NCBI GenBank assembly: GCA_963277665.1
Contig: OY728128.1
Span: 1,869,746,988 to 1,869,810,987, forward strand
Length of the DNA stretch: 64,000 nt
Direction of reading: 5' to 3'
Source: Viscum album
Lineage: Eukaryota > Streptophyta > Magnoliopsida > Santalales > Viscaceae
A program made the translations under genes and the position numbers. Of this stretch, positions 60,801-64,000 are shown piece by piece (the first letter of the stretch is position 1; every line of letters starts with the position of its first letter). The notes under the pieces were generated by a model. That model ran no database searches. It was not told where the DNA came from and was given only the letters and a program-made list of their open reading frames with translations.

Positions 60801-63800
60801 AATTTATAAACATGCATTGAAAAAAGTATGCTATTTAAATAACATGTATTTTGTGTCTTCATTAAGTTGATTGTAAAAATAAAAAAAATTATGTTTTAAT
60901 TAGTGAATTATATATATCTCATAGGTAAAAATTATATGAATATAATACATATTGGATAGTTCAAATGGGTATTCATCATGTTAGCTCGATGGTAAATTAT
61001 TCTACACAATTATTTTTTAAAAAAATTATATACTTTTTTAAATTATGACTAATGAGAATATCAATAATATTCAGATTAGAATTAAGATAAAATAAATTAT
61101 TAATTAATAAATAATATTAATTGATTCGATGAAAATTTATCTTAAATAATAATTATTAGAGTTGAAGTATATTTAATTAAATGTGTAATCCATTGCAATC
61201 ATTTCGATGATCATAATAATAGACTAGAACATTGCATGTGGTTGGTAAATTTATTTTTATGTTAAATTGATGGCATGTGCATCGTCTGTTCCCTTATTAT
61301 ATATGTGTCTATGATCCCATGGTTCCTTTTATGTAAAACACTTAACCAATCTATTGCTTCCCCTCACCTCTATGAGAGTAAAATCATATTCAATGGATGT
61401 ATCTCCCAAGAAAGAGGAGGCAATTATTGTTTGAACCAAGTATCAACAAATTCAAGAGATATACATAAGTGGGTATGTGGAAAAATTTAACTTGAGCTAT
61501 AAAATGGCTCAATGTGTTTTACATAATGTTAAAATTTAATTTATCACCCACTAAATATTTTAACAACTAGAAAAAATCATGATCTTACAACTCTATTATT
61601 CTATTTTTATAAGGTTTAATGGTTATTTCATTATGGATGTTATCTCCACATCACATGAAGTAATGAATTAACAAACATGTAAGATAAAACTAAAATAAAC
61701 TGGATTATGCATAAATTTTATCTATGAGATGGTTAATCACTTTAGTAAACCCACATAATATTTACTATAATGTAATAAAGATAAAATGGGAAGTTAAAAC
61801 ATAAAATTGAAATCCATCATTTATATCTATTAAGTTGTTATATCCTTCCAAGACTTAAGTTAAAAATTGAACTATAGTCTAATGTTAATGACTAACCAAA
61901 TTCATGGGGATATAATTTATTGGGTAATTGTAATAGATTTTTTATTATACATAACATAAAACTTCTAAATAAGGACTTGGTGTAACTAAGAGGCAATGAT
62001 TATAGAAATCATTTTTAATGATTTCATGATTAGGGATTCAACTCAATTAATCAATGAACTATAGGCCAATGCCACATATATTTTGAATACCTACATAAAA
62101 ACTATAAAATTTCTCGACCATCTAAATTGGTGCTAATAATAACCGGAATATGGACCCTTTCTCATAGAATTTCCAAAAAGAAAGTTATTTCTAATATTAT
62201 GGATAGAGATATTGGGTTTTGATAAAATTTTGGTTGATTAATAAATATATTACTTATTTATTAGTATAATTTTATTAGGTGTAGTGCTAAAATTTCCATC
62301 TTCTTATTTGTTGAAATGAATTTTAAAATTTATTTAAACATATCACTATGGTACATAATTTTTAAGGATAACATTCTCACAGGAAAAAATTTTCAATAGT
62401 GGAGAAGGTGATTACGTTTTATCCTTCACCATGAAAGGAAAATGAATATTCTTGAAGAACATGTTCAGAGAAACCTAGTAAAGAGATTAGTGAGGAATAG
62501 TGATCACTGTATGAGAAATATTTGAACCATTCTACACATTATTGAAATTTCATGCTATCATCCATGACCAATACAATTTTAATGAAATATGAGGTCATGG
62601 ATGAATATAAAAAGATGTCTCAAATTTAGGTTCTCTGTCAACAGAAGGCTAGAAAAGAGGGATATGTGATATCCAATTATTTTTATATTACTGGGCCTGG
62701 ATTTTCAGCACCATCTAGGACTCATTTTTTCTTCCTTATTGGACTCATTGAATTATTAGACTTCATATGTATTAAATTTACAGATGATTTCTAGATAGAT
62801 CTAAAAATGTTTTCACCATGAAATACGTTATTATGTTTTATTGTAAATTATAACATGGAACATAATGAGAAGAGTATTTAAAATATAATTACACTAATAC
62901 TCTAATTCTAAAAGGACATGGATTGTGAAAAACTAGTAATCCATATGGTGAATAAGAAAATTATGAATAAGTAACTGTATCTGGAGACTCATAACATTTC
63001 TAAATGTACCGAGCTCAAGTAATATAAGAAATGGAAAATCCACAGGGAGGAAATATAAAAGGAAAAATCATGTTTTTCATTTGTAATGCAAGGCCACTAG
63101 AATAGAAAATACACCTAGAAGAAAGGGGAAGCTAAAGGTTCAATCTTTATCTAGTGTAATAATTTAATATCTACACATTTGTTTTTAGATAAATATTGGG
63201 GTGAAAAAATCTATAACCAATTCTAGGAACTAAATAGATTATAAAATATTTACAATGTTTAGGTGGATTCGTTGGCTGCTAATGCAAATAGGTTAACTGC
63301 CATAGCAATTGGAGACTATCAACTTTCATTTCCATTAGGGATGATATTCGATTTTAGATTTTCTTTATTATGTAACAACCATTAACAAGAAAATAATTTA
63401 TATGTCCTTATAAGATAAAAATGGTTTTATATTGTAATTTGAAAAAAATAATATTTTTCATCTTATAAAGAAAACATATGTTATTGTATAAAACAATTAA
63501 AAAATTACATTATATATTAAAAACTGAAAACTAAGTAATGGAAATTGATACAAACTCATGTTAACAGAAATTATATAAAAAATAACTATTTCATCTCTAT
63601 CTTAGTCCTGTAACTAAGAAACATTTTAAAATTAACTATAATGATGATTATTTACGATCATTTTAACTAAAACCACTTTAATGATTTCATGATTTTTTAT
63701 AGGTACAAATGAGCAGGACACTATTCAACGGATAAGGTGAATGCGCCACATAGATTCTAGGATTCTGAAACAATTATTTCTTTAAACCATTTCTATTAGA

Positions 63801-64000
63801 AGATATAGGTGGGAATTAATACATCATATCTTTTAATAATGACTTGATTATATATGGCTATATCTACTTCATGAGGTATAATTTTGAATCCTTTGATAAA
63901 TTCAAGGAATTAAAAAACTTGTTAGAGATTCAATATAGTAGGATGAAATATATGATTAAATCAAATTGAGGTTTTTAATATGTTAACCGAGATTTTATTG
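60801..64000. other. AT-rich DNA, nothing recognised
   Basis: I find no retroelement motif, LTR end, tandem array or conserved open frame. The 71-codon frame at 61275-61490 is isolated and has no recognisable motif. R-repeat sequence does not return before the window end. Confidence 0.5.

Noticed and set aside
61275..61490. 71-codon open frame as a possible small gene
   Set aside because: No homologous copy in the window, no motif, no promoter or splice context that I can defend.

Overview
The window is non-genic, AT-rich DNA, almost certainly from a seed plant with a large, repeat-filled genome. Everything I can identify is retrotransposon or other repeat. The evidence for a plant is several Ty3/gypsy chromoviruses (Tekay-like: gag-PR-RT-RNaseH-IN with a C-terminal chromodomain) whose primer sites match plant initiator tRNA-Met (TGGTATCAGAG). 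All coding regions are broken by stops and frameshifts, many explained by CpG to TpG/CpA decay. I see no intact host gene, tRNA, rRNA or CRISPR array. The species cannot be named from the sequence.

Layout, left to right. 1-7959: element 1, minus strand, cut by the window edge at its integrase end; its 5' LTR is 5977-7959. 7960-16350: element 2, minus strand, same family but far more decayed; its 3' side abuts the same LTR (polypurine tract at 7960-7974) and its own 5' LTR is 13727-16350. The pair therefore reads LTR-internal-LTR-internal with one shared LTR. 16351-20883: element 4, plus strand, of which only RNaseH, integrase, chromodomain and 3' LTR lie in the window; the element 1/2 complex interrupts its RNaseH. 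20884-23767: first piece of a ~3.9 kb tandem repeat (called R, unit A). 23768-32928: element 3, minus strand, very old, with two ~2.19 kb LTRs. 32929-38650: unidentified AT-rich DNA including an extremely G-poor tract. 38650-44472 and 54563-58040: rest of the R array (tail of A, units B, C and start of D). 44473-54557: element 5, plus strand, the best preserved, inserted in R unit C with a perfect 5-bp target duplication (ATAAC). 58040-64000: unidentified AT-rich DNA with a probable decayed element-5-type LTR around 58.8-60.8 kb.

Inferred history: the R array is oldest; elements 3, 4 and 5 inserted into it; the element 1/2 complex inserted into element 4. The points most worth following up are the R array with a decayed coding segment conserved across three copies, the recurrent dyad boxes (TACAC-N-GTGTA) arranged in tandem arrays in LTRs and in one leader, the shared-LTR structure, and long open frames inside the LTRs of element 5. 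Boundaries of elements 2, 3 and 4 were found by eye alignment and may be off by tens of bases.
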